From the NCBI GenBank assembly GCA_023653785.1, contig JAMKCH010079093.1:344549-408548 (forward strand): 64,000 nucleotides of DNA. The letters are read 5' to 3'. Below the pieces are notes generated by a model, which saw only the letters and a program-made list of their open reading frames with translations, was not told where the DNA came from and did no database searches. Origin of the DNA: Ophioderma brevispina. Lineage: Eukaryota > Echinodermata > Ophiuroidea > Amphilepidida > Ophiodermatidae. Shown one piece after another: positions 23,193 to 34,250 of the stretch; position 1 is the first letter of the stretch; every line of letters begins with the position of its first letter. The position numbers and the translations under genes were made by a program.

Positions 23193-24404
23193 GCCGTGAT
23201 ACGTTTGCGATTTAACCATCTTTTCGTGCTACAACGCTGGGGATAACTTACTTCCTTCACTAAAATTTAAAAAATATTATTTAAACCTGGAAAACTTTAT
23301 CCCCAAATGAAAAGAGTGCACATTATTTAGAAAAATGAATAAAATGTCAACTCAATTTACTTCCAGAATATCAGGACAAAGATGTACACGTAACTCAAGC
23401 GAACAAAAAGAGCTATTGTATTCAAAAATTCAACTAAAAACACTTTAGATCTTTTTCCATCAGGGTATGCAAGTCCATTGTTACTGCGCACACCTTTGAA
23501 AAACATGGCAAGCTATATAAGGTTTGTATCACTTCCCCGTATCGAGCTCTAGCATCGTTATAACATAAAAAAAAAAAAAAAAGGGCAAACATACTCACCT
23601 CGCTCAGGAGTTTTAAAAAATGTAAGTCGCTGATACATTGCCTTTCTTGAGTAAATTGAATAGAAAAAGGGTTTTTTAAAAGCTTTTTAAAGACAAGGAA
23701 CTTGCGGAGTTAGGTATGCACAAAATAGGTTAGACCTGCAAAGGGCTTGTTCTTCATGAATTTCTCCCTTTTACCAATTTCTTTTCGAAAAAAATTATTA
23801 ATCATATGGTTAACTTATTCAACAACAATGGAATCTCCAGATTTATTTGATTGCGAAACGAGGGTAAGAACTTGCCAATGCGGGGGGCCCAAGGACATCT
23901 ACCTAACCATTCGAAACGTTCAATTACTTGCACAATAACAATGGACAGATGTACAAGAATGTAAAGTGTGTTGCGGGCACCGATTCCGATTATTGATACA
24001 TTAGCTCCATTGTTCGCTAGAGCATGTGAGGTTGGATATATCATTGGTCACTGAAATTCGACAGTAAATTGAGTTGACATTTTCTTAATTTTCTAAATAA
24101 TGTGCACTCTTTCATGTTGGGACAACACTTTTCCTGGTTTTACAAAACATATTGTTTTAATTCTAGCCTCCATATCCCCGCTTCCAAGTCCATCAGCACT
24201 CTACTCCCCACGGGCCCATACTCCTTCCTCTCATGTCTCCTCAAACCTTTTTCATGTTCTTCCACCTACTATTTCTTATTATTTCTCCCTCTCTCTTTAC
24301 GTGTTTCCTTCCTATTTAGTGAAGGAAAGGAAATAAGTAATCACCAGGTGGAGCACGAATATTTAATTAAAGGCCACATATTGTATCATGTACCACAGGC
24401 CACT
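23193..24404. mobile_element. Foldback element FB2
   Basis: The arms are reverse complements, most clearly GAGTGCACATTATTTAG and AATGTCAACTCAATTTACT at 23315-23362, mirrored at 24064-24112. Similarity continues outward through TTCGTGCTMCAMC and CTTCCTTCACTAAA to GGCCGTGATAC at the left and GTATCATGTACCACAGGCC at the right. The subterminal CCACCTGGTGATTA near 24337 matches the FB1 right arm near 12628, so the two are one family. The right arm carries an extra C/T-rich stretch (24180-24320) that makes the ORFs at 24100-24614. No transposase frame. In unit 1 only ~70 bases occupy this position. Confidence 0.7.
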
Positions 24405-25443
24405 TGGGTAGCTTTACTTCACCCTGCAAGTTGCTTTGCTTCGAATTTCAAAGAACAAACCTGTCTAATCTGTGTATTACACTATTCAAAACATTTTTTC
24501 GAGAAAGAAAACTTATACATCAACAAGGAACCGGCAAACGCCCACACAAGTTCATGGCCGGGTCATTTGCGAAAGATCCAACTGAAGCCATACTCTTGCC
24601 TTCTTAAATCTTAGAATATGCCTTACAATAGACTTTGTACTCTTTTTATTGGGAAAGCAACCGTAGGATTTCCTGAGCGTTTATTACTACACACACACCA
24701 CTTAAAAATATGGGGTCACATATGCTCGACGAAAACTAAAAATGACTCTACGGTACCATGACTCTTTTCGTGGTCGATTTAACCTAAAATAGTTGTTTAT
24801 ATCAGAGGTGTCATTTGGACTTTTCGTGATTGAACGGATTTTTGTTAAGGAACTATCAGTGAAGCAAAATCATCAAAAAATCAGATTTTGTAGTCGGTAA
24901 CCAATTATAGGCTAATCCTAACATTCCCTGCAAAGTGCTAAGAATGAAAGCAGCCTAATAAGGACAAATTTGTCTTATTTCAGTCACTACTGTCCGTAAC
25001 GGACACTTACTCAAACACGTAATTGAATGGAGATTCCAATCTTTGATCAGTACTGTTTTCATTCATTTTCTATTAATTTTTTTCAGTTGTTAATAAAGAA
25101 CGTATGATGATCCTTCCTACATACTTATCCTTCATTTAAGCTATTCCTGTTAATTTTCAAATATGTTGACTCTTTTATATTGACCTAATGGCTTTGCCCG
25201 TCCACTTCGAATTTGAGGTGAAAAAGCTTGGAAGGCCCAAAAACATCTGGACGATAACCCCGCAGCCGCGCGCAAGTGGCTGTAAGCCTGATAGAACTAA
25301 AACGGGGGATCCGTTGTCATTACCAGTCCGGAAGGTATTTTAGACGGCTGACTAGTTTCAGTTGGAGGAATATGGACCCATCTTTTTCACATTCATTGCG
25401 GGGACAATGAATATTAATATTAAAGAACAATATACAGATGTTG

Positions 25444-25449
<6 letters not shown>

Positions 25450-25480
<31 letters not shown>
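25450..25480 (+). repeat. Poly-A tract (31 A)
   Basis: A single uninterrupted A run following GTTGAATCTT. It could be the 3' tail of a plus-strand retroposon, but no body is recognisable upstream. Confidence 0.85.
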
Positions 25481-25481
<1 letters not shown>

Positions 25482-27445
25482 AGTCAATTTTTGGAAAAAA
25501 AAATAAAGATTTGATGACGTCACGGCATTGATTGGTTATTATTTTGCTTCGGGGGTGACCCATGTCAGGTTAAAAATGACGACGTATCTTCCCTAACATT
25601 GGAAAAAAAACAACCGATTATCGTTATAGTACGTCGGTTTTTGATCAGTAGGAAAACGGTAATTTTGTACTGTTTAGAAATAATAAACGGAGTCTTTTGG
25701 AAAAAAATACTAGCACTTTGGGCAGAGGGTCATGTACAGACCGTGATTTAACATAGTCGGATTTAGATATATCGGTCGCACCGAAGAGCAAACTGATACT
25801 GATACCTGACCACGTGACGCCAAACTATATTTCTCTCGTTGACCCGTTTAAAATCGATACGGCCCCAGGGCAAAGAGCAAGCTTCTGTAATCTCCGTTGT
25901 CACAGCCGTTTAATCGATCAATATGTGTGAGGGACTCACATGTGCTTCTGTAAGTACAGACTAGTTTCAATTGCAGTTGAAGGCGTAGTAAAGAATATTT
26001 TCATGCAGTGCAAGTCATAAGCAAGGCTAGGTATAATTGTGGTTCTTTTCAATGATGTACTTACCAGCATCGGGGTAGGTGTGGTAAGCTAATCTTAAAT
26101 TGTTTTTCAAATGTTCAAATTCAAATCAATGCAAAAAATGATCATTAGTGGTGATAGCCATTTATAAACAGTAATGTGACAGTTGTCATGTCACGAATGA
26201 ATTTGAAACATTTAACATCAATGAAAAGCTTATACTGCCTCTGGTGACACCATCACCATGGACTGGTCATTTCAACGCAAAGTAAGACTGGCATGGCACC
26301 GCATGCTTCTAAATCGATCCATTTCCTGATCCAATATAGGCAACTGTTAACGAATTTTGTAATCGGGGTTCTTCCTAAGAGTCTTGGATATCTCATGGTA
26401 GGTGATTTGTACATTTTGGGAATCAAAATGTGTGTTTGGAGGCAAACTTACCTTTGCATGCAATAAGCATTGGGTTCCGAATTTGAGACCCTCAACTTTG
26501 TTTACATAACCAGATTTCAGGTGATGAATTTTCCTCTGGGCTTTTAATTTGGTTTTGTATTGAACTTACACTGTTTTACAGATGCTATATATGTTGAGGG
26601 AATTTTTTTTAGGGCTTCTTTATTTTTCAAATATGTCATGTCAAAACTCAGAAATTTTAGGGGCCTATCGGCAAAAGTAGACGAGTTCCACCCCAAACCT
26701 CAAAAATATCATAAGTTTTCTTGGTTGATATGGATAGGAATTATTAAACTTACCTTCTTTTCTGTTCAAAGTAGTAGTTCCGCATTTCATCTTGACGATC
26801 AATGTATTTTGAGGGTGCAAAATTTTGCACATGTGGAGTCCCTCGCGACGGCATGAAACATTGCTTTTTTTGCCATGAAACCCCTTTGCATTTCTTTCTC
26901 GGTCTTTGACTGATTGCTTTTTTAGTTAATACAAATGATCTGAGTACAAAATTCAAAAATTGGGCTTGTAAACCATATATTTTAGAAAATATTTTTTTTG
27001 ACCTGTCTATGTTTTAGGAGATTAGGCAGTGGATCTCAGGTTCAATATTAGAAAAAATATGGTACTGAAAACCTGAGTCTAGGCAAAGGCTATATTTAGA
27101 CTGTCCCGTGCACGAAATTCTAAATTGGCTATACTACATGACAATATACCACAGGCTTATCATTAAGTCTAACACCATAGTCGTAGCACCACTCAAATTG
27201 TAAATTCTGCTACAGCCATGCAATAATAGGCTAGCAGTGTAATATCAGTACATTTGTAAGTTGTGCTTAAATTACTCACAGTAGGCCCAGCCCACGTCCG
27301 TTTGCACTGTGTTTTCATCGTCACTGCTATTAAAATTTTCACATCAATCATTGCTTCTGTTACTGACCTTTGCATAACTCAAACTCCAGAAAACTTTCCC
27401 CCTGCAAAAGTATCTCTATCAAACATAATACCCTTGAACATCTAC

Positions 27446-27485
27446 GCGCCATGGCTACAGAGCTAGCGCTCTGTAAGCCATGCGC
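27446..27485. repeat. Strong inverted repeat / hairpin
   Basis: The left arm CATGGCTACAGAGC and right arm GCTCTGTAAGCCATG pair over 14-15 bases with one bulge around a 4-base loop, with GCGC flanks extending the stem. It lies inside the unit-2-specific insertion. It may be the core of a small foldback element or an RNA hairpin. There are no poly-U or other gene signals to decide between these. Confidence 0.75.
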
Positions 27486-27960
27486 ACCGATACACTCGAA
27501 TATCAAAATAGCCCTATTTCATAATTATTATACACCCCAAAACCATTCACTCCTGGATTTCTAAAGTGCATGCCTGTGGGAATTTTATACTCTGGTAATG
27601 ATAGCTTTACTGACTTGATTCCTGCTTAAAATCAAACCACCTGCCTTCGTTCGTGTTGTGTGCTATTGAAATTTCTATTGTTATGAAATGGAATCTGGCC
27701 AAATACTTAACATGCATTAATGGAGTAGGGAATAAGTTTCCTGATGTTTTTCTGACGCATGGCATCAGTGATGTGTGCAAAATTAATGTATGGTTTTGTG
27801 CGTAATAATGGCGAAATTTTTAATTATTGTCCAAAAAATAAAACCACACGAAACGTTAATCAATTTCAGATCTACTGTTGCCTTTATTGCGCAGTGAGCG
27901 CAGTGTGCGCTCTTTACTCAATTCTGATACCTCGCGGACAAAAACTTAAATTGGAAAAAG

Positions 27961-28016
27961 TAAAAAAAATAAAAAAAATAAAAAAAATAAAAAAAATAAA
28001 AAAAATAAAAAAAATA
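27961..28016 (+). repeat. (TAAAAAAAA)n microsatellite
   Basis: Six 9-base units of T followed by eight A. The paralogous site near 13785-13800 has only a short TTTTAAAATTTTAAAATGG stretch, so the array expanded after duplication. It creates a lysine/isoleucine-repeat ORF on the plus strand and a phenylalanine/leucine-rich one on the minus strand, neither a gene. Confidence 0.9.
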
Positions 28017-29100
28017 ATGAAGATTTTAAAAATTTAAAGGTCCACCTTTTTATACGCTTCCTAAATATGGGCTTCTGGGCTAATTTCACTTTTTGCTGGC
28101 CCTGCAATACATTCTCTTTGATTTTCAACTCTAGGATATGATTTATGCTATATATGACATATACCTGCTAGTTTCTAGAGGGAAAAATAATACCACCTGA
28201 CAGATCACCGCAAAAAAGGGAGGTGGCCGTTTTGGATTTGTCTTATTATATAGATCTAGCGCAATTTCCCTTTTAACACAAGGCAGGGGTCTGCTCCGTG
28301 GATTTTGAGCGGCAAAAAATGTGATTTAGGGATTTAAAGGGTACACAAGATATTATATTACCTAATATTAGTTGTATTTACTTACTTTATTGTAGATCAA
28401 ATGTTGGTGATGCAAAAAAAACACATATCTTACAAGATTTGCCCCGGTATGAGGATACAAACAGAAGACGCCGTAATGCATCTGTGAATGGATGCCGGCC
28501 TAATTTGATTTTCCCGAATAACCTGTGGCGGACAATTTAGTATGACACAACGAGTTCACGATTGCTCATTTTCTGTTGTAAATAGCATATAATATATCCT
28601 AAGTATCGTAATGCATATCAAATTCGTTAGACGTGGTGGAATGGAGATAGCATCATAAAGCACAGAGGCCGAGAACCACAATATCATCTCACAAAGTGTG
28701 CCTCGATATATATAATATAAACACCCCTTTAGGGTCAAGTCAAACCGTTTAATGGAATTAAGTCGTTTTAATATTAGCAGTATTTTAGCCAACTTGTGAA
28801 TTTTCAGCGGCACGTATGAGGGACGATGATTTATATGAGACGAGTATCTCGTCTCAGATGATATATTCAAATTATGGAATTATGGAAAATAAAGCCACAC
28901 TTTGCCCCATAGCACTGTCCGGCCTTGGTGACAGCATACTAGGTTTGGCGCTAAAAGGTATTCACACTATGTAAGTGACGGCCGTGTTCAATTTTGATAA
29001 ACCTAGATTTGAGGCAAGTGATCTACAATCATCTACAATTCAAATAAATTAGTTCACATTTACCGTGCACTATTTGCTACAATGCTCACGGGCCAAAGAG

Positions 29101-29387
29101 TTGACAGGTCCCCTACCCCATTACATCATAGATTTTATCTGTTTTCTACGAAGGGCCTCGTCAACCTTTTTGAAATTCCAAAATCACAAAACCTATTTTC
29201 GTTTTAAAAACCGTTAAACAAACCCATATATTAGCCTTGTAACATCATAACGGAAAAGAAGTCAGCACAAAATAATTTCACAGATAAGGTGAGAAAAATA
29301 CAAGCTTTTAATGATACCTCGAAATCTGACGGTTGATAAAATTGAGTTGGTGAGGGCGACGCTGATGATCGGGTAGTGTTCCTTTAA
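29101..29387 (+). mobile_element. TTAA-type MITE, 287 bp
   Basis: The left end TTGACAGGTCCCCTACCCCATT (TTAAAGG in the duplicate at 16003) and the right end GGGTAGTGTTCCTTTAA form imperfect inverted repeats based on TTAAAGG. The right half (TTGGTGAGGGCGACGCTG) matches the right half of the element at 47650-47992, so they are one family. TTAA target sites suggest a piggyBac- or Kolobok-like mover. It encodes nothing. Confidence 0.65.
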
Positions 29388-30169
29388 GAAGTACAAAGCT
29401 TCTGCTGTCGTCAATTGAAATTCCCCAACCCTTACCCTTCAAACCTCATTTGCCCAACACCCACAATCAATGTGGGGAAAAATTGCGAGGACTGCTGATG
29501 GACATAACTGGATGAGGGTACGGGGAAAGGAAACAGTTTTCCGAAAAAACTCATTTCAAAGGTTCCAAACACATTTTCCAAGATTGTAGGCTTAAGTTCC
29601 GAATAGGCATGTTGTACGTTGTGCGCAGTTTGAATTTAATGCGATGAATTTGGGGGGAAATATCAACTGGCCTGAATTTTACTATCGATGAAAAGTAATC
29701 CATTTACTCACTAACCGGTTATCCTCTCGCACCCCGATATTTTTGCTCCTTCAATATAAGTTACATAATACCAAAGCCCGTCTTGTATTTAAAACAAAAA
29801 TTCTCTAAACAGTCAAAGTACTATGACAGATTTACACAGGGCACAGCTAAAGGTATGACGCATTACCGTGATTCCATGTATCACCTTTACGAGATTCTAA
29901 ACAAACTATCAAAAAATTAATATATTTAAAAAAAACTGAGATCCGTTCTGTCTCAATCAATTCCCTTTGCATGGACTTGGAGATTTCGCAATGCTTAGCC
30001 AGGAGTCACTTCAGGAAAACTCCTTATTAGATGCACTTTTACGCATTAATTTATAACACGTTCGGAAGACGTGGAGTGGGCTGGAGGTTAAGAAGAACTC
30101 AACTTACCCATCTCACCGAGTTAGGGTCAAGAAAACATTGCAAGTATGGATGAATGTTAAAACAGCGCG

Positions 30170-30556
30170 ATACTACTAGAACAGCACAGGGTTTTTCATC
30201 TGAGCAGTTGAGTGTTAAACGTTTGCCCCCTTATTTGTGCATTTTGCCCGGAAATTAGGTATTTTTGAAGCTCTCTAAAGGTGTGGACTAAAAGGCAACC
30301 CTTGTGAGATTTGTGCTCAAAAGATGGGAAACAAAATACATACCGACCGACACATTTGTTTAGCCAGATTATAGAACATCAAACTTTGTTATCTGATCAG
30401 TTGAGTGTTAAACTTTTGACCCCTTATTTGTGCAATTTTTGTACCGGAAGCCAATTAGTATTTTGAAGCTCCTCCAAAGATGTGACTAAAAGACAACCCT
30501 TTTTGTGTGCTCAAAAATATGGGAACCAAAATACCGACCGCACCACATTTGTTTAG
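30170..30556 (+). repeat. Two-copy tandem duplication, unit ~190 bp
   Basis: The segment from TAGAACA through GTTGAGTGTTAAAC, GAAATTAGGTATTTTTGAAG and ACCGACCG to TTTGTTTAGCC occurs twice in succession (30178-30366 and 30368-30556). Unit 1 has it once (17500-17680). It lies at the right boundary of unit 2. Confidence 0.8.
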
Positions 30557-31389
30557 CCGATAACATACACACATACATATCACATACAAACATAAATATT
30601 AGATCATTGATACATAGGAAAAAAGAGATAAACAGATGAGAAGGCATCAAAGTGGTTGTGGATTTCTTACGATGGTTCGCAGTGGATTCACTTGACAACG
30701 GAGAGGAGATTTAGCAAGTCGTGTTATAAATTACTTCATTAGGATCTTCCTACGGCAATGTTGACAAAGATAGGGATCAACCTTTATGACACACAGAGAC
30801 CTCCCGACATTGATGAATGATTCAAACGTATTTTTGTCATTGACGCCATAGCTACATAAGAGTATAATTTTCCAAATGGTTACGATTAAAAATACGTGTG
30901 TATAACTATTTAATTTCCCGGAAGGTAGGCTATTAGTTCTTTTTATTGCATGGTGAAAACCTCTGACAAAAAGTTTCTTTTTTGCTATTGGTTGCGTGCA
31001 TATTTAATGTTCACGTAAATTATCAACAATTTAATGATGTGCATTTGCCGTGCATTATAATTAATGATCTTAATTTTTATGATGTTTTATGGTCAGTTTC
31101 TGTCATAAGAGACAGTTTTTGAGCGATGCAATATTTGCATCTACTGCTTATTTTTAAAAGCAACAAATAAGGCAGTTTTAGCTTTCACTGTTTTCACCTC
31201 ATCATTATAAACAAGAATTACGCTGTAATTCGCTCTACACATATTGTTTTGTTCATATGCGAATTAGTCCATGCATTAACATACAGATATCTGGACGCAA
31301 AAAGATACTTCACCGGAAGATATTAGGGTATTACACCTACCAAGTTGAAAGTTATGCGTCAGTTGGGTAGTTGCGCTTTGACAGTACAA
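30557..31389. other. Unassigned spacer
   Basis: It lies between the end of unit 2 and block a'. No counterpart was found elsewhere in the window, and no gene or element is recognised. Confidence 0.5.
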
Positions 31390-31660
31390 TGGAATAATTG
31401 CATGTTTTGTTGATATTTTATTTTAGCGACGTATTTTCATTTCTCACATTTTTTCACATAGTGATGTATTTAATTCTCGCAATTCGTATTGCGCGCAGCG
31501 GTTACCTTTATGTCCCGCCAGCGGTAATGGCGGGTTAGCGGTTACCTTTGCCAGTCAATTGACCACTGTCCAAATGCCATTGGATTAACACGCAAGTAGT
31601 GTGATTATTATGTTAAAAACAGCTCAACAAAACAGTTTGTGTGATCGAAAGAAGGGGTTT

Positions 31661-31955
31661 TATAATAATAATAATAATGAGATTTATATAGCGCCTTTTA
31701 CACAAGTAGACAAAGCGCTGTTGCCTATTATTATTACGCTGCCTTCAGGAAATCGTCACAATCATTTCGCTTCACCTGGGCCGGCAGCTGGCCAAGCGCA
31801 CAATCCTATCAGCACTTAGATTTTCGCTTGGGTCGACGAAGTAATTGAGATTAAGTATCTTGCCCTGGGACACAAACACGTTGACCATAGTGGTTCTCGA
31901 ACGATTTAACGGTCTAATGATCTCATGATTCTTGCGCTTATCCACTAGACCACAC
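31661..31955 (-). mobile_element. tRNA-derived SINE, most complete copy
   Basis: On the minus strand the head reads TGGTCTAGTGGATAAGCGC (A box, 31936-31952) and later CGTTCGAGAACCACTA (B box, 31888-31903), about 45 bases apart like a tRNA. The body follows, then GGCAACAGCGCTTTG and AAAAGGCGCTATATAAATC, and an ATT microsatellite closes the 3' end. Full tRNA-like head plus tail makes it the reference copy for the fragments at 1521-1786 and 43087-43305. Confidence 0.85.
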
Positions 31956-32064
31956 GTGTTTACTTATTCTATATAGCCGTTTTAGTGTGCATTTTACACA
32001 CCGATCATTATATCAATTATCAGTGACGTGCACATGTTCCTGTGTAATATTTGTAGCACTCAAG

Positions 32065-32200
32065 TCACGCAATACGAGTTAGCCTTATTAGCAATAGAGG
32101 CTTGAAGAATGTAATTTCTAACCTGGAGAAGGGCCGTCTCAGTGGAATGCTGAGCTTTGTATGCAGATTGACTTAAAAGGCTCACCAAGATCACGATCAC
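32065..32200 (-). pseudogene. LINE reverse transcriptase fragment (CR1/L2-like)
   Basis: The minus strand encodes SQSAYKAQHSTETALLQV then RNYILQASIANKA, the conserved segment upstream of the first catalytic aspartate motif in CR1/L2 reverse transcriptases. It is the duplicate of 1890-2040 but retains its frame. The longer 130-codon ORF around it (32060-32452) continues upstream into unrelated DNA and is not a single protein. Confidence 0.7.
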
Positions 32201-32207
32201 CAACATA

Positions 32208-32599
32208 CAGGGTGATCCAATAAAAACTTTACCTAAAACGAAAGTGATATTTTTCAACTTTTTTAATTTGATATCTGTGGATTTTATTTTATCATAAAGA
32301 ATGGGTAATTGAGCATCTTGCCTGAAAAAAATGTTCATTTTGGTTGAGTGGTTCTCAAGATATGGGCCACTGAACAATAAATCAGCAAAACAGACATGTC
32401 CACGGAGCATCGTTTTTCTTAGGCATGGAAATCCCCGAATCGAGCAGACCATGTCCTACCCCTGCCCTGACACAAGACAGAAAACTGGTATTAAGCACAA
32501 CTGCATGCTATGTTTTCAGATTTGAAAAGCCCGGTTGCCAAAACAATTTATGTGTACCTATCATTCCATCATGAAATACCCATGGAAAAGTCAGTGGCT
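32208..32599. other. Copy-2-only segment between blocks a' and b'
   Basis: It begins ATACAGGGTGATCCAATAAA, reminiscent of the CAGGGTG ends of some mariner-like repeats, but no matching inverted end was found on the right. No gene is recognised. Confidence 0.35.
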
Positions 32600-34250
32600 C
32601 TTGAAATGGTTCTTCAGGCGACTCGTTTCAAGAGCCATTGTCTTGAGGAAAGATTGATGAAGAGTTATCCCAATGCATAGCAGCACACAGATACATCACA
32701 CGACGATATGATTTATTGAGCCAATGGTGGTAGAGCTGAGGGGGATTTGTCTTAAATTTTTTAGAACTCTATTTTAATTAGTTACTCAATGGCAATAACA
32801 TGTAATTAACACATCCGTAACACGGATAGAAAAGCAGCTGTGCCCAGCGGGTTAATATGATAAATGATAAAAATGTGCTTGCGAAAATAAGGCACCCTGC
32901 TTACAAGAAAATAGCGTATCCCTTCACCCTCCGTTGTTTGTTGACCCTTATTTGATAATCTCCTATTCGTGGACGAAAACCCACTTAAACTCATGATTGA
33001 TGAACTAATTGAGTACTGCGTCTTATAACTTATCTTCACAACATTACTTGATGTGAACCCATATACCCTTCCCAACTTAAAATGGCGCCAAATTAATCAA
33101 GTCTTGAATAATTGAGCATTCTTGTCAGTAATAGTACCTTTTTCGGAGGAGCCCCGATATGATCACACGAGTGGTCACACAACTACGGCGTATAAATTCA
33201 CAACATTTTTTCACGGCAATTGCTGTCAGTTGACGGCGACATGTACGCATCGCATCTCAGTGGAGCGAGCAAAAACAGAGGTGCTTCTTTATTCGTCTGA
33301 ATGTCAGTTTCGAATTATCTCACTGTCTATACACAAATACCGCCTACTTACTTTCAGAAGTTAAGGCATATATTCATTTGACCTACCAGCAACAATTTGG
33401 TAATGGGAAACTGTTCATCAGGACATAATGCACGTATAGTAATTATATGAGCACATTAAACACGTTGAATGAAATATTGTCATTTAAATCATGCTCCATC
33501 ATCCATTCTACTAAAATGAGAATTGTGCGCGTGTCTATCCGGTTATTATTTCGCCGTATTTGATGTATTGTTCTGAAATTTGGCATATGGTAGGGCATCT
33601 ATGCAAGCTGTGTTTGCCTTTACTAAGGGCCCGCTGTGGTAAAAGGGGCTCACATTTTTAAATGCTCCGAGTGGGCTCAAGGTTGGGACATAACATGAAG
33701 GGGATGTTAAAAATCAAAAAAGACTATTCAAGGTCAAGGTGACTTGGAGCACAGAGTTGGCCATATATCTAAATATACTGCAACTGATCGCAAAAGCCCA
33801 GAACTGCAAAATTTCAATGTGTCACATACCCGGGGTCATATATAAAATATTCAAAAATTAAAACAAATACGAAGCTTCACTCCTTCATCAAGAAATATAT
33901 ACCTTCTTTGCCTTCAATTATTTGATATGCCAAGAGGAGTAAGGGTAGTAAATTGCAGTTATCAAAAACTAGGGTAATGCTGATCGGTTGTCGCCCAGAG
34001 AGCGGATTAACCACTTTGAAAGGACCTGCTTCTCCAAGGAGCCATGATGGCCGGGGTTCTAGAAGTGCATTCCAGAGCGGCAGATGAAGGAATGAAGATC
34101 TCTGGTGGCTAACGAAGTTGGAACGAGGAACTACAACAGCTAAGTCATAAATGACAGAGCGTCTGAGTCAACGATCCAAATGCAGATGCTTAGGAAGAGG
34201 TGCTCAAGGAGTTCTGGGACTACTCATAGTGTGAGAGCTCTACCCGCTCT
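32600..34250 (+). repeat. Segmental duplication block b, copy 2
   Basis: The second copy of 3510-5160. At its left edge GGCTCTTGAAA and TTTCAAGAGCC (32595-32641) form an 11-bp hairpin stem. In copy 1 the equivalent bases instead pair as GTTCTTCAG/CTGAAGAAC. The G-tract expansions of copy 1 are absent. Confidence 0.9.

Larger units (their letters stand above)
25251..27556. other. 2.3 kb insertion specific to unit 2
   Basis: Unit 1 reads AAAACTCTGGATTTCTAAAGG without interruption at 13334. In unit 2 the same two flanks are separated by 2.3 kb, with CTGG at both junctions (25247-25250 and 27553-27556), consistent with a short target duplication. Inside are a 31-base poly-A tract (25450-25480) and a perfect-looking hairpin at 27446-27485. 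No reading frame of recognisable function was found, and the ends show no obvious long inverted repeat. The class is unknown: it could be a degenerate retroelement or a large non-autonomous DNA element. Confidence 0.6.
17712..30556 (+). repeat. Tandem segmental duplication c-h, unit 2
   Basis: This is the second copy of 5975-17690, starting at the shared GGATTTTTAATCTTTTGTTATAC motif (17713 here, about 5979 in unit 1) within ~25 bases of the end of unit 1. It is longer because it carries extra elements: the dyad transposon at 19669-20935, foldback FB2 at 23193-24404 and a 2.3 kb insert at 25251-27556. It lacks FB1, the first dyad transposon and the LINE fragment of unit 1. Divergence includes frequent one-base indels. 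No frame is preserved between copies, arguing against a conserved gene. Confidence 0.9.
31390..32207 (+). repeat. Segmental duplication block a, copy 2
   Basis: The second copy of 1215-2045 in direct orientation. It preserves a more complete SINE (31661-31955) and an in-frame LINE scrap on the minus strand. Its position after unit 2, not before it, gives the order a b c-h c'-h' a' b'. Confidence 0.9.

Noticed and set aside
32060..32452. 130-codon minus-strand ORF
   Set aside because: Only its C-terminal ~35 codons are a LINE relic. The rest crosses the border of block a' into unrelated DNA.
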